DNA of 10,657 nucleotides from CAIKZJ01 sp964626015 (GCA_964626015.1 CAZVCC010000080.1:1-10657), one strand, 5' to 3'; positions 1 through 8,063 are shown, counted from the stretch's first letter. Program-made: numbers and translations. Notes: a model not told the origin generated them from the letters alone.

Positions 1-67
1 TCTTATAAACACACCCGTTTTTACTGATAAATTTTTCACAAATCCCAAAGAAATGTGCAGTTAAAAG

Positions 68-75
68 TATATTTG
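68..75 (+). promoter_or_regulatory. Possible -7 promoter element (TATATTTG)
   Basis: TATATTTG matches the Bacteroidota -7 consensus TAnnTTTG and lies 68 bp upstream of the T9SS-protein start. No convincing -33 TTTG is visible at the expected distance, so this is only a candidate. The rest of 1-143 is AT-rich and holds no gene that I can see. Confidence 0.3.
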
Positions 76-143
76 CTTTGCATAAATAATTTCATAAATT
101 AAAAATTAATTATCTCTGTTTTCGAAATAATTATTAAAAAGTT

Positions 144-1493
144 ATGAAAACAAAAACACTGCTTTTTTCCTTATTACTGCAATTTCTCATATCATATTGT
201 GTTTATCCTCAATGGGTTTTCTGGGAAGAAAATAATTCAGGCGTAACGGTTTCTCTGAATGCCGTCTCCAACCTGAACGGGCAGTATGCATATGCATGCG
301 GCGATAGCGGCACCGTCCTGTGTACGAATTACTTCGGTTATAACTGGTCGAAAGTTAGCTCAAGCGATATACCGGATAATGTTTCGCTAAGTACTATACA
401 TGCTTTCACTACAACAGCCGTGTTAACAGCCGGCATGAACGATAGCGGCGCAGCTATGTACATGACAACCACTTCGGGAGCAAACTGGACAAAGGTCTTT
501 GCGCAGGCAGGCACTGTCATAAACGGCATCTGGCTTTACAGCACATCGGAAGGAATCATGGTCGGCAATCCCGTAGGTGGCAGATGGTCAATATGGAAAA
601 CCACTAACGGCGGTTACAACTGGGATTCAACGGGGTGTTACCTCGCGCAGAATCATAGTGAAACCGGTTTCAGAAATTCATTCTACTATGCTTCCGGAAA
701 AGTCTGGTTCGGAACTAATAACTCCCGTATATATTATTCCTCCAATAATGGTACAAACTGGTCGGTAATTTCTACAGAGCCGATGCAGAACTCAATTTCT
801 TTATGGTGGATAGACCAACAGTTAACGTATGGTTATACAACAGGCTCATCATTCTTAAAAACAACCAACAGCGGTCTGAACTGGTTAGCAGACACTACCG
901 TTCTTGGCAGTGGTAATATTAACGGAGTTATATCAATACCCTCTATTTATTCTAATCCGTGGTACATAAGAAACAGCGGAAATATATACTTTAAAAATGG
1001 TTTTCAGGGTTGGACGATTCAGTACACGGCACCCTCAGGAATTTATAATCATTTAGGGATTGCGAAATCAGGTACGGGTTTTGGTCCCGGAACGCTTTAC
1101 GCAGTAAGAAGTAACGGCGGAATTTCACGTGCTAACTCATTTGTTGAGGGCGTAAAACTAATCTCCGACAGGATTCCCGAGAATTATAAACTCCATCAAA
1201 ACTATCCGAACCCGTTTAACTCAACAACTCATTTTAAATTTGATACACGCCTTCTTCCGAACACATATTTCGGTGAAGTAAGGGGCGGAAAAATTAAACT
1301 GACAATCTATAACTCGCTCGGACAGGAAGTTGAAACCCTTATCAATAAAGTCCTGCAGCCCGCTGTTTACGAGGCAAGCTGGAACGGCAGCAACTTTTCC
1401 TCAGGCGTATATTTCTACAGAATCCTCGTCACAAACCCAAATGGCGGCGGCGTTGTTTACGACGCCGTAAAGAAAATGATTATGATGAAATGA
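144..1493 (+). CDS. Secreted beta-propeller-like protein with T9SS type A sorting domain
   Basis: This is a 449-residue exported protein of unknown role. Residues 1-23 form a signal peptide: a KTK-charged start, a hydrophobic core, and likely cleavage near YPQ-W. Residues 24-335 carry repeated Asp-box/BNR-like units of the form T-x-N/S-x-G-x-N-W (TSGANW near 110-115, TNGGYNW near 154-160, NNGTNW near 201-206, TNSGLNW near 241-247). Such units occur in Ycf48/sortilin-type beta-propellers. Residues 344-449 are a T9SS type A sorting domain with QNYPNPFN (352-359), LTIYNSLGQEV, a GVYFYR strand and a lysine-rich end. By family knowledge the protein is exported by Sec and then secreted or anchored outside by T9SS. 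The ATG is preceded by an A/T-rich leader without Shine-Dalgarno, which is usual in this phylum. It appears monocistronic. Automated names such as photosystem assembly factor would be misleading, because only the fold is shared. Confidence 0.85.
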   Translation: MKTKTLLFSLLLQFLISYCVYPQWVFWEENNSGVTVSLNAVSNLNGQYAYACGDSGTVLCTNYFGYNWSKVSSSDIPDNVSLSTIHAFTTTAVLTAGMNDSGAAMYMTTTSGANWTKVFAQAGTVINGIWLYSTSEGIMVGNPVGGRWSIWKTTNGGYNWDSTGCYLAQNHSETGFRNSFYYASGKVWFGTNNSRIYYSSNNGTNWSVISTEPMQNSISLWWIDQQLTYGYTTGSSFLKTTNSGLNWLADTTVLGSGNINGVISIPSIYSNPWYIRNSGNIYFKNGFQGWTIQYTAPSGIYNHLGIAKSGTGFGPGTLYAVRSNGGISRANSFVEGVKLISDRIPENYKLHQNYPNPFNSTTHFKFDTRLLPNTYFGEVRGGKIKLTIYNSLGQEVETLINKVLQPAVYEASWNGSNFSSGVYFYRILVTNPNGGGVVYDAVKKMIMMK

Positions 1494-1537
1494 GTGCCAA
1501 ATGATACTAACTAAAAGCGAACTCAATGTTTATTAAC

Positions 1538-1569
1538 AAGCCTCTTTCGCTTTTAAACGAAAGAGGCTT
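1538..1569. terminator. Intrinsic terminator between convergent genes
   Basis: A perfect 12-bp inverted repeat (1538-1549 AAGCCTCTTTCG pairing with 1558-1569) encloses an 8-base loop and runs into TTTT on the plus strand. It lies 44 bases past the stop of the T9SS protein and 21 bases past the stop of the AIM24-like gene on the opposite strand. It most clearly ends plus-strand transcription. On the minus strand the T-run is weak (TTGTTAAT), so bidirectional action is possible but less certain. Confidence 0.85.
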
Positions 1570-1590
1570 TTGTAATTGTGTTAATTTCTG

Positions 1591-2265
1591 CTAACTGCTC
1601 TTGCTTGGAATCCTTGAAATTATCCATTCAAGGAAAGACGATTGGTTCCGCGTCTGTATCCACAGTGTTCCCGTACCGTTGAACTCCGCAACAAGCCCCT
1701 CGCCGCTGAAGAGAGTCGATTTCAGTCCGCCGACTTTCTTTATGTTAAACGTAAGCCCGTCCGTGAAAGCAACTATGTGACCTGTGTCCACTATAAACCT
1801 GTCGTTCACCATCTGCTTTTCAAAAATTGCTCCGAATGAATTCACGAACAAATCACCCGTTCCGTTTGCCTTTAACATAATAAGACCGGGTCCGCCGAAA
1901 AATCCTTTCGCGCCCCCCCAGCTTGTATCAAGATTCACTGTTGCCGCAGAGCAAACAAAGCATCCCGACTGTATGTACATGTTCTCGCCGTTAAGGTTGA
2001 AATGTTTTATGTCGCCGGGAAACGGAGCAGTGAAGCCTATTTCCCCTGCGCCCTGTTTGGCAACAAACTTGTTTGTAAAAAATGATTCACCTCCCAGAAC
2101 GGATTTTTTCAGTGCCCCGAATATTCCGCCTTTGGTCGTTGTCTCTATATCTACGTTCCAGCTCTTAAACACCATTGCGCCCGCTTCTGCCTGTACCTCT
2201 TCGTTTTCCGCGAGGTTTATGTGCACCAGCGCTTCTGACGGCTGGAATAAAATTTTGTGCTGCAT
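1591..2265 (-). CDS. AIM24/TIGR00266-family protein
   Basis: This 224-residue protein belongs to the AIM24 family (TIGR00266-like), a beta-rich fold widespread in bacteria and related to mitochondrial AIM24. Its biochemical role is not established. Visible family marks are the AEAGAM segment near residues 26-31, the glycine-rich GGIFGALKKSVLGGESFFTN stretch near 46-65, and the C-terminal GEGLVAEFNGTGTLWIQTR block near 188-206. The length is normal for the family. The ATG at 2265 is firmly placed by a strong AAAGGAG seven bases upstream, which is rare in this window. There is no signal peptide or membrane segment, so it is probably cytoplasmic or peripheral. It seems to be transcribed alone or as the last gene of a unit that starts across the assembly gap. 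Confidence 0.88.
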   Translation of the reverse strand: MQHKILFQPSEALVHINLAENEEVQAEAGAMVFKSWNVDIETTTKGGIFGALKKSVLGGESFFTNKFVAKQGAGEIGFTAPFPGDIKHFNLNGENMYIQSGCFVCSAATVNLDTSWGGAKGFFGGPGLIMLKANGTGDLFVNSFGAIFEKQMVNDRFIVDTGHIVAFTDGLTFNIKKVGGLKSTLFSGEGLVAEFNGTGTLWIQTRNQSSFLEWIISRIPSKSS

Positions 2266-2272
2266 AATTTTT

Positions 2273-2279
2273 CTCCTTT
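2273..2279 (-). promoter_or_regulatory. Shine-Dalgarno of the AIM24-family gene
   Basis: On the minus strand AAAGGAG lies seven bases before the ATG at 2265. It fixes the start. It is notable because nearly all other genes in the window lack a recognisable Shine-Dalgarno. Confidence 0.75.
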
Positions 2280-2290
2280 ATTAAGTTTCT

Positions 2291-2321
2291 AAAATATATA
2301 AAATTTCTCTTTACTTCCAAT
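2291..2321 (-). promoter_or_regulatory. Possible Bacteroidota-type promoter for the AIM24-family gene
   Basis: On the minus strand ATTG (2318-2321) is followed after 19 bases by TATATTTT (2291-2298). This resembles the Bacteroidota TTTG / TAnnTTTG arrangement with one mismatch in each box. It lies about 25 bases upstream of the start codon. It is called from pattern only. Confidence 0.35.
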
Positions 2322-2364
2322 CAATAATATAACATAAACCCTAATCACTTTAAAGATTCTCTCT

Positions 2365-2464
2365 NNNNNNNNNNNNNNNNNNNNNNNNNNNNNNNNNNNN
2401 NNNNNNNNNNNNNNNNNNNNNNNNNNNNNNNNNNNNNNNNNNNNNNNNNNNNNNNNNNNNNNNN
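2365..2464. other. Assembly gap (100 Ns)
   Basis: Exactly 100 Ns, the conventional filler for a gap of unknown size. The gene-free stretch from 2266 to 2567 consists of the AIM24 leader, this gap and about 100 bases downstream of the rhomboid stop. No further gene is supported there. Whether the AIM24 and rhomboid genes are true neighbours cannot be decided from this sequence. Confidence 0.98.
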
Positions 2465-2567
2465 CCGTGTGAAAATCTCTTTACAACAATTACCTTCTTT
2501 CATCAGCGAGAATCATAACTAAATCAGTTCTTTCAGTGTGCGCTTTTGTTCTTCTATCAACGATAAA

Positions 2568-3278
2568 CTATATCTCCCCCTCCTCGCTCTTCAGCTTCTT
2601 TTCTGCCTTCTCATACTCTTCAAGATCAATATCATCTTCATCCGTTTCCTCATCCTCCCATTTATACTTCTCCGGCAGCGGGTCTCTGTTCCTGAAAATA
2701 AGCGCAGCGAGCAGTCCCACTACCGCCCCCGAAAGATGCGCCTCAAATGAAATCTTTGGGTCTGTCGGAAGCACTCCCCATACAAGCCCTCCGTACATAA
2801 ATGTAACCACCAACGATAGCCCTATTGACTTGCTGTCACTCCTGAACAGCCCTACAAAGAAAAGGAAAGTAACAAGCCCGTACACTACACCGCTTGCACC
2901 TATATGGTAAGCCTCCCTGCCGAATATCCAGACCAGAACGTTTGAAAAAATATAAACAGTGAAGAATACCCTGAACGATGAATTTGTGTATGCATAAAAC
3001 AAAAACATCATCAGTACAATCAGCGTAAACGTGTTGGATGCCAGATGCGAAAAATCAGAATGTATCAAAGGCGCAGTTACTATACCGATAAGCCCTTTCG
3101 TCTCTCGTGGCAGCACGCCAAGAAAGCTTAGCTCTGTCTTTGTAATCGTCTCAAACAGTTTTACTACCCATAGCAGCAACACAAAAGAAAGCGTAATGAA
3201 AAGACTTATGAGAAACTTTGGCTTTCCCTTTTCTTCCTTAATACTGTCGGCATCCGTTTGTTCAAATAATTCTGTCAA
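2568..3278 (-). CDS. Rhomboid-family intramembrane serine protease
   Basis: This 236-residue integral membrane protein is predicted to cleave single-span membrane substrates within the bilayer. About six hydrophobic segments span residues 22-196. The HLASN motif (H78, N82) matches the oxyanion-stabilising His/Asn of rhomboids. GASG (127-130) supplies the catalytic serine S129, and HLSG holds the catalytic histidine H181. All core residues are therefore present and it should be active. The C-terminal tail (about 203-236) is soluble and very acidic, rich in D/E with interspersed K, and resembles a short charged coil. The start is TTG at 3278. No in-frame ATG exists between this codon and the upstream stop, and the N-terminal part up to the first membrane segment is charged and cytosolic-looking. 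A start further in would cut into the first membrane helix. It diverges from the nrnA-like gene across a 64-bp intergenic region. Substrate unknown. Confidence 0.88.
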   Translation of the reverse strand: MTELFEQTDADSIKEEKGKPKFLISLFITLSFVLLLWVVKLFETITKTELSFLGVLPRETKGLIGIVTAPLIHSDFSHLASNTFTLIVLMMFLFYAYTNSSFRVFFTVYIFSNVLVWIFGREAYHIGASGVVYGLVTFLFFVGLFRSDSKSIGLSLVVTFMYGGLVWGVLPTDPKISFEAHLSGAVVGLLAALIFRNRDPLPEKYKWEDEETDEDDIDLEEYEKAEKKLKSEEGEI

Positions 3279-3342
3279 GAAATAGATTTCTTTTAATCTT
3301 TATTTTGTTGTGATAAAATACCAATTTCTCAATATTTTACAA

Positions 3343-4356
3343 ATGAATAAGAGTTTCAAAACAGTACGGAAAACAATTGAATCAGCGGATAGTTTTGTTA
3401 TTACTACGCATCTTCTTCCTGACGGCGACGCAATAGGGAGCGAGTTCGCTCTTTATTATTATCTTCTTAAAAAGGGTAAGAAGGCAGAGATTATTAACCA
3501 CAATGAAACCCCCGACCATCTTGAATTTCTCGATGAAAAGAAAATTATTAAAAGGTTCAGAGATAATCCGGAGTCAAACACTAAAATAATAAATGAAGCC
3601 GATGTGATTTTTGTTGTTGATACGAATGAATATTCAAGGATTAAAAGCATGTCAGACGCTGTGAAGAATTCTCCCGCTAAGAAAATATGTATCGACCACC
3701 ATCAGGGTATTATCCCTGAAAATTATTATGCGTATATTTCCGATACGGATTCACCAGCAACGTCACAGATACTTTATGATTTCATAACCGAAGACAGCAG
3801 CGATTACATTGATAAGAAAATATCAGATAATCTCTACGCGGGTATAATGACCGACACTGGCTCTTTCAGGTATCCCAGAACAACGGAGAAAACATTCCTG
3901 ATATGCGCCGACCTTATTAGAAGAGGCACTGACCCCGTTATGATGTATGACCATATTTATAACAATATGCCTTCGGACAAAGTAAAGCTGCTTTCGAGAT
4001 TTATAGAGAGCCTTACTTTTCATCGTCACGGAACGCTGTGTATTGGAATGATAACGCAAAGAGATTTTTTAGATTACCACTCTGACGTGAAAGACGTTGA
4101 AGGGTTCTCGGGTTTTCTTATGACGATGAAGAACGTAAAAACAGGGTTCCTTATCGTTGAGCTTCCCGATAGCTGCAAGATTTCATTCCGTTCAAAAGGC
4201 AATATTAAAATGAATGAGTTTGCAAAGCGTTTCCACGGCGGAGGTCATATGAATGCCGCGGGAGCTACCGTCGAAAACTCCGACCCCTATGCGCTGAAAG
4301 AAAGACTACTGGCAGAATACGAAGCATTTGTGTTAAAACATGACAGGAAAAGATAA
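3343..4356 (+). CDS. nrnA: NrnA-like DHH/DHHA1 phosphoesterase
   Basis: This 337-residue cytosolic enzyme is of the bifunctional oligoribonuclease/pAp-phosphatase type. NrnA proteins degrade short oligonucleotides to mononucleotides and often dephosphorylate 3'-phosphoadenosine 5'-phosphate. The DHH domain shows TTHLLPDGDAIGS (21-33; H23, D27, D29), VVDTN (D93), the signature DHH (118-120) and GIMTDTGSFRY (D171), which together are the Mn-binding set. The DHHA1 domain follows, with FRSKG (282-286) and the substrate-binding GGGH (299-302). I place the start at ATG 3343. An in-frame GTG at 3310 would add 11 residues before the conserved region, which normal family members lack. No Shine-Dalgarno is visible. 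Its 3' end overlaps the next gene by 17 bp, so translation of the two is probably coupled. It is the first gene of the block reaching surE. Whether it acts on RNA, pAp or cyclic-dinucleotide products cannot be told from sequence. Confidence 0.88.
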   Translation: MNKSFKTVRKTIESADSFVITTHLLPDGDAIGSEFALYYYLLKKGKKAEIINHNETPDHLEFLDEKKIIKRFRDNPESNTKIINEADVIFVVDTNEYSRIKSMSDAVKNSPAKKICIDHHQGIIPENYYAYISDTDSPATSQILYDFITEDSSDYIDKKISDNLYAGIMTDTGSFRYPRTTEKTFLICADLIRRGTDPVMMYDHIYNNMPSDKVKLLSRFIESLTFHRHGTLCIGMITQRDFLDYHSDVKDVEGFSGFLMTMKNVKTGFLIVELPDSCKISFRSKGNIKMNEFAKRFHGGGHMNAAGATVENSDPYALKERLLAEYEAFVLKHDRKR

Positions 4357-5881
4357 ATACTTTCTCGGAGCGCTTTTACTCATTTACACGCTTTACCGAA
4401 TAGCAGTTCTTCTTAAACCATTCTCCGAAATTAACGGATATGCAATTCCTGACGACGCATATCTTTCTCTTGATATAGCACGGAATTTTGCCGAAGGCAG
4501 GTGGTTCTTCTACGGCGAGGGGACAACAAGCGGGTTTCAGCCGCTGTATGTATTCCTGATGACCCCTGTTTTTCTGATATTTAAGGGCAACTTAATAACA
4601 CCGGTTTATGTATCAATAATAATTCAAAACATTTTTGGATTCGGCATCGTGTATTTTATGTACGGAACACTAAGAAATATTTTTGAAGATGATTACTCGC
4701 CATTTCTTTCCGTTCTTCTGTTTATACTCCTGCCCGTATCTATAATAAATATGGGCAACGGACTCGAGACGTCAATATCCTTCTTCTTCTTCGTACTCGT
4801 CTTTTATCATCTTTACAAATTCCGGAAAGAAGAGTTTGATAAAATCACATTCAGACAGTTGTTCATCCTTGGCGTACTGGTTGGCATATCAATGCTTGCA
4901 AGAATCGACAACATAATGATTATACCCGCAATAGTAATTTGGCTTATAATGAGAGGCAAAGGCACTAAGCTCTTCAGTCAGGTGCTTTATTTCCTCGCAG
5001 GTTCAGCCGTCGTGTATTTCCCGTACATGGTGCTTATGTATTCTTTCACGGGCGACTTCTTTCCTGTTAGCGGAAAGGCAGTGCACCATATCGGACAGGA
5101 CATGGTGCAAAATTATGCTGTAGGAAATTCAAACCTGTTTGAGCTTATAAGACTTTCACTGCAGAATATTTATATGAACTATTCTGTCGTAATAATATTT
5201 GCTATTATAGGCACGCTTGTTTACCGCATCAAATCGTTTGCCTGTCCTTGGTTCAGTCAAAGCCTAAAACAGCACTTACCCCTCGTCATTTCATCCGTGT
5301 TTTTATTTATTGCATACACATTTTATTTAAATGCTTACTGGTTTTATTCAAGATATTTCTTTCCTTTAAGCCTGTTCTTTGCGGTAATTACGGCGTTTAT
5401 AATAAACCTGCTTATACATAGCTTTTCGGCACAGGGCGCAAAGAAGAGCGTTGCGATAGTTCTTGCTGTTTTGTTCATAGCGCCTAACGTCACAAGAACG
5501 GGGTTTAAAGAATTCTTTCTCGGGGAATACAAAAATAAGGGCTATGAAAAAATTGGCGAGTGGGTGAACCAAAAATTCCCTGCCGGCACCGTAATAGGAT
5601 GTGTACAAACAGGAGCTATTGGATATTTTTCCGGTGATAAGACCGTTATAAATCTTGACGGTGTTGTTAACAAAGATGCTTATGACGCAATTCAGAAAAA
5701 GGAACTGATGTCATACATTAGAAGCAAAAAGATTGAATATTATATCGACTGGGACATCAACTATGAATTCGTCGCACGTAATTCAGAAGGATTCAAGGAA
5801 TCAGACCTTATATTTGTCGAACCAGCAGGCGGTTTAAAAACATGGGGATATAACTGGTATGTCTATAAAGTTAAATATTAA
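4340..5881 (+). CDS. GT-C-type polytopic membrane glycosyltransferase, putative
   Basis: This 513-residue protein has around eleven hydrophobic segments between residues 7 and 385, then a soluble C-terminal domain (about 393-513). The first external loop carries PDDAY (37-41) followed by ARNFAEG, GEGTTSG and QPLY. This is the layout of GT-C enzymes, where acidic residues in the first loop bind the metal and lipid-phosphate sugar donor. The C-terminal domain includes GAIGYFSG and NLDGVVN (about 425-444), a pattern that I recall from uncharacterised bacterial GT-C-like proteins. The inferred role is transfer of a sugar from a polyprenyl-phosphate donor to an extracytoplasmic acceptor. Donor and acceptor are unknown. 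The start ATG overlaps the nrnA-like gene by 17 bp and no Shine-Dalgarno is visible, which suggests coupled translation. Family membership is moderately sure; activity is inferred. Confidence 0.7.
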   Translation: MTGKDKYFLGALLLIYTLYRIAVLLKPFSEINGYAIPDDAYLSLDIARNFAEGRWFFYGEGTTSGFQPLYVFLMTPVFLIFKGNLITPVYVSIIIQNIFGFGIVYFMYGTLRNIFEDDYSPFLSVLLFILLPVSIINMGNGLETSISFFFFVLVFYHLYKFRKEEFDKITFRQLFILGVLVGISMLARIDNIMIIPAIVIWLIMRGKGTKLFSQVLYFLAGSAVVYFPYMVLMYSFTGDFFPVSGKAVHHIGQDMVQNYAVGNSNLFELIRLSLQNIYMNYSVVIIFAIIGTLVYRIKSFACPWFSQSLKQHLPLVISSVFLFIAYTFYLNAYWFYSRYFFPLSLFFAVITAFIINLLIHSFSAQGAKKSVAIVLAVLFIAPNVTRTGFKEFFLGEYKNKGYEKIGEWVNQKFPAGTVIGCVQTGAIGYFSGDKTVINLDGVVNKDAYDAIQKKELMSYIRSKKIEYYIDWDINYEFVARNSEGFKESDLIFVEPAGGLKTWGYNWYVYKVKY

Positions 5882-5939
5882 GAACTAATTAGATTTTTTC
5901 TGTCTGCATTTAGAATTATCTTTATTTATTAAACTTACA

Positions 5940-7055
5940 ATGCTCGAACAAATTACAGATAAAAGATTCAAAGAAGCTTTAGCCATTACGGAAGAGTTAA
6001 ACGATTTTTCTGCTGAGACGATAATCACAAGCAGACTGCCGGATTTTACAAAATCGTTTATTTTAAACGATAGCAGTTTACCGAAAACAAAAAGCGAACT
6101 GCTTAAAATCATCGATAAATCTGTAAAGTTAAACCTGAATTATTGTATCAGGCCAAAATGGACATTGCTCAGCTACATTTACGCAAATCAGGATTCAAAA
6201 AGCAAACAGGAAATACTTAGGAAAGTCGAGATTTTCACTTACTACAGCTTTTACACCGAGCCCGTAAAAGACCTGTGCAAAGATGATTCTTATGTTTCAA
6301 TCCCGCGTACTATTGTTGAAGACCTTATTGACGAAATAAATTTGAGCATTCACGAAAAACTTACTACAGAAACCACAGGACTCAAAATTAAAAATTTTTT
6401 CCTTCAGCTTTATAAGTTTAAATACGGTGACAATACTGAAATAAGCCTTGATATGTCAGTTCCCTATTCTTTCATCAGGATATTCCTCGAAGATAAAGGA
6501 TACAAAGACCTTATCAAGATGTTTATTGAAGCGGGAATTAAAGATGATGACTGCGAACTTGAACTTAAAACAGCAATTAAGATAATCACAGGCAAGGCTA
6601 AAAAAATAATGCTCCGTTCTGAAGAATCATACTCCCCGCAGAATGAAAACAAAGAAGAGGAAACGGTTATTGCTGCAGATCACAAGGATACCATAATTGA
6701 GGAGACAACAGTATCAAAGCCAAACGAGAAAAATAATTTTGAAGGAACAGCAACAACCGCAGAAATAAAAGAAGAGCACAGCATCGCTGACGAATTTGAA
6801 GAGAAAGAAATAGATAACGCAGACCATATAAAATTTCATTTCAAGGAAGATGAACTGAAAAACATTGCAAAGAAAGTGTTTAAGGGCAGCAGATACATAA
6901 TGCAGGATTCATTTCTTGAAATTGAACAGTTGAAAAACTGGCGTGAAGCAACAGAATATCTAAAAGCAGTTTTTCTTGAGAACAAAGTTAATATAGGTGA
7001 TAAAACAGTTATACTTTTCGTGGATGTGTTAAACGATTATTTTGAAAAGAGATAA
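5940..7055 (+). CDS. Uncharacterised 371-residue protein with acidic linker
   Basis: I do not recognise this protein. Residues 1-225 look alpha-helical and mixed-charge, ending in a lysine-rich helix (KTAIKIITGKAKKIM). Residues 226-298 are a low-complexity, probably disordered linker rich in Glu, Thr, Asn and Lys. Residues 299-371 form a second compact helical region (KEDELKNIAKKVF ... NWREATEYLKAVF ... VDVLNDYF). There is no signal peptide, membrane span or cysteine pattern, so it is likely cytosolic. It begins 58 bp after the GT-C gene and ends 3 bp before obgE, so it shares a transcript with obgE and surE. Codon and base use match its neighbours. The two-domain-plus-linker layout would suit an adaptor or scaffold, but that is inference only. 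The start ATG at 5940 lacks a Shine-Dalgarno and is the first plausible codon. Confidence 0.8.
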   Translation: MLEQITDKRFKEALAITEELNDFSAETIITSRLPDFTKSFILNDSSLPKTKSELLKIIDKSVKLNLNYCIRPKWTLLSYIYANQDSKSKQEILRKVEIFTYYSFYTEPVKDLCKDDSYVSIPRTIVEDLIDEINLSIHEKLTTETTGLKIKNFFLQLYKFKYGDNTEISLDMSVPYSFIRIFLEDKGYKDLIKMFIEAGIKDDDCELELKTAIKIITGKAKKIMLRSEESYSPQNENKEEETVIAADHKDTIIEETTVSKPNEKNNFEGTATTAEIKEEHSIADEFEEKEIDNADHIKFHFKEDELKNIAKKVFKGSRYIMQDSFLEIEQLKNWREATEYLKAVFLENKVNIGDKTVILFVDVLNDYFEKR

Positions 7056-7058
7056 TAC

Positions 7059-8063
7059 ATGTTCATAGACTATACAAAGATATTCATTAAATCGGGAGAC
7101 GGCGGAAACGGCTGTATAAGCTTCAGAAGAGAGAAGTACGTTCCCAAAGGCGGACCCAACGGCGGCGACGGCGGCAAGGGAGGCGATATTGTCTTCAGAG
7201 CATCGGCACAGCTGAACACTCTTGTTGATTTCACTTATAAAAGGCACCACAAAGCAGGCAGAGGAGCACATGGTCTCGGCGGAGATAAGAACGGAAAGAA
7301 CGGCAAAGATGAAGTAATTCTCGTTCCATGCGGCAGTGTCATAAAAAACTTTGAGACAGGAGAAATAGTTGATGAGTTGCTATACGACGGTGAAGAGAAA
7401 ATAATATTAAAAGGCGGAAGAGGAGGAAAAGGCAACACTCATTTCAAGACATCTACTAACAGAACCCCGCGCTATGCCGAAAAAGGAAAGCCCGGCGAAG
7501 AGATGACAATTGTAATAGAGCTGAAACTCATCGCAGATATCGGGCTCGTTGGATTTCCCAATGCAGGCAAGTCAACTCTTATTTCAAAAATATCAGCGGC
7601 AAAACCAAAGATTGCCGACTACCCTTTCACAACCCTGAAGCCGAACCTCGGAATTGTAAAGATGCATGAATACGATTCATTCGTTGTTGCCGACATTCCT
7701 GGAATAATCGAAGGTGCCTCATCGGGAAAGGGACTTGGAATTCAGTTCCTTAAGCATATTGAAAGAACAAGGGTTTTGTTGTTTATGATAGATACAACTA
7801 ACCTGTCCCCTGACGGCAAGAACCTTCTTAAAGAATATAAAATACTTCTTAAAGAACTTGAAAACTACGAGGCAAACTTACTCGATAAGCCGCGTATAGT
7901 CTGCTTTACTAAGATTGACGCTATTAGCGATGAGCTTAAAAAGAAGCTGAAGAATGCAAGAACAGCGGGCATTGACAAGATACAAATATCCTCAATAACT
8001 GGCGAGAACCTTGCCGGACTAAAAGACCTTCTCTGGAATAAACTTAAAACACTGGACAAATGA
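7059..8063 (+). CDS. obgE: Obg-family GTPase ObgE/CgtA
   Basis: This 334-residue GTPase is associated by family with 50S ribosome assembly and the stringent response. Residues 1-157 are the glycine-rich Obg fold (SGDGGNG, GGPNGGDGGKGGDI, GGRGGKGN). The G domain follows: G1 GFPNAGKS (165-172), the switch I YPFTT (188-192), G3 DIPGIIEGA (212-220), G4 TKID (284-287) and G5 SSITGE (311-316). G4 has Thr in place of the usual Asn of NKxD. The protein stops right after the G domain, so the OCT domain found in E. coli and Bacillus Obg is absent. I believe this short form is common in Bacteroidota/Chlorobiota. The ATG lies 3 bp after the preceding stop, with a weak purine run (AAAGAGA) upstream. The stop overlaps surE by 4 bp (ATGA), which indicates translational coupling. 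Confidence 0.96.
   Translation: MFIDYTKIFIKSGDGGNGCISFRREKYVPKGGPNGGDGGKGGDIVFRASAQLNTLVDFTYKRHHKAGRGAHGLGGDKNGKNGKDEVILVPCGSVIKNFETGEIVDELLYDGEEKIILKGGRGGKGNTHFKTSTNRTPRYAEKGKPGEEMTIVIELKLIADIGLVGFPNAGKSTLISKISAAKPKIADYPFTTLKPNLGIVKMHEYDSFVVADIPGIIEGASSGKGLGIQFLKHIERTRVLLFMIDTTNLSPDGKNLLKEYKILLKELENYEANLLDKPRIVCFTKIDAISDELKKKLKNARTAGIDKIQISSITGENLAGLKDLLWNKLKTLDK

Noticed and set aside
300..1150. Naming the first gene a photosystem II assembly factor (Ycf48-like)
   Set aside because: Only the generic Asp-box propeller repeats are shared. The T9SS tail and the lack of any photosynthetic context argue for an extracellular protein of unknown function.
1442..1470. GGCGT/ACGCC inverted repeat near the end of the T9SS protein gene
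   Set aside because: It is a short 5-bp stem inside coding sequence with no T-run; the real terminator lies at 1538-1569.
1784..2284. 166-codon open frame on the plus strand opposite the AIM24-family gene
   Set aside because: It is antisense to a clearly conserved protein with a strong ribosome site. Its translation is Pro/Ser/Phe-rich low-complexity sequence typical of a shadow frame.
2465..2567. Small gene or RNA between the gap and the rhomboid stop
   Set aside because: Only very short frames without a start site or recognisable product, and no tRNA-like or hairpin structure that I could support.
2536..2910. 124-codon plus-strand frame opposite the rhomboid gene
   Set aside because: The serine-rich translation mirrors the acidic tail codons of the rhomboid on the other strand; no family features.
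3310..3342. GTG start that would extend the nrnA-like protein by 11 residues
   Set aside because: The added residues precede the usual family start, no ribosome site supports GTG, and an ATG at 3343 gives a normal N-terminus.
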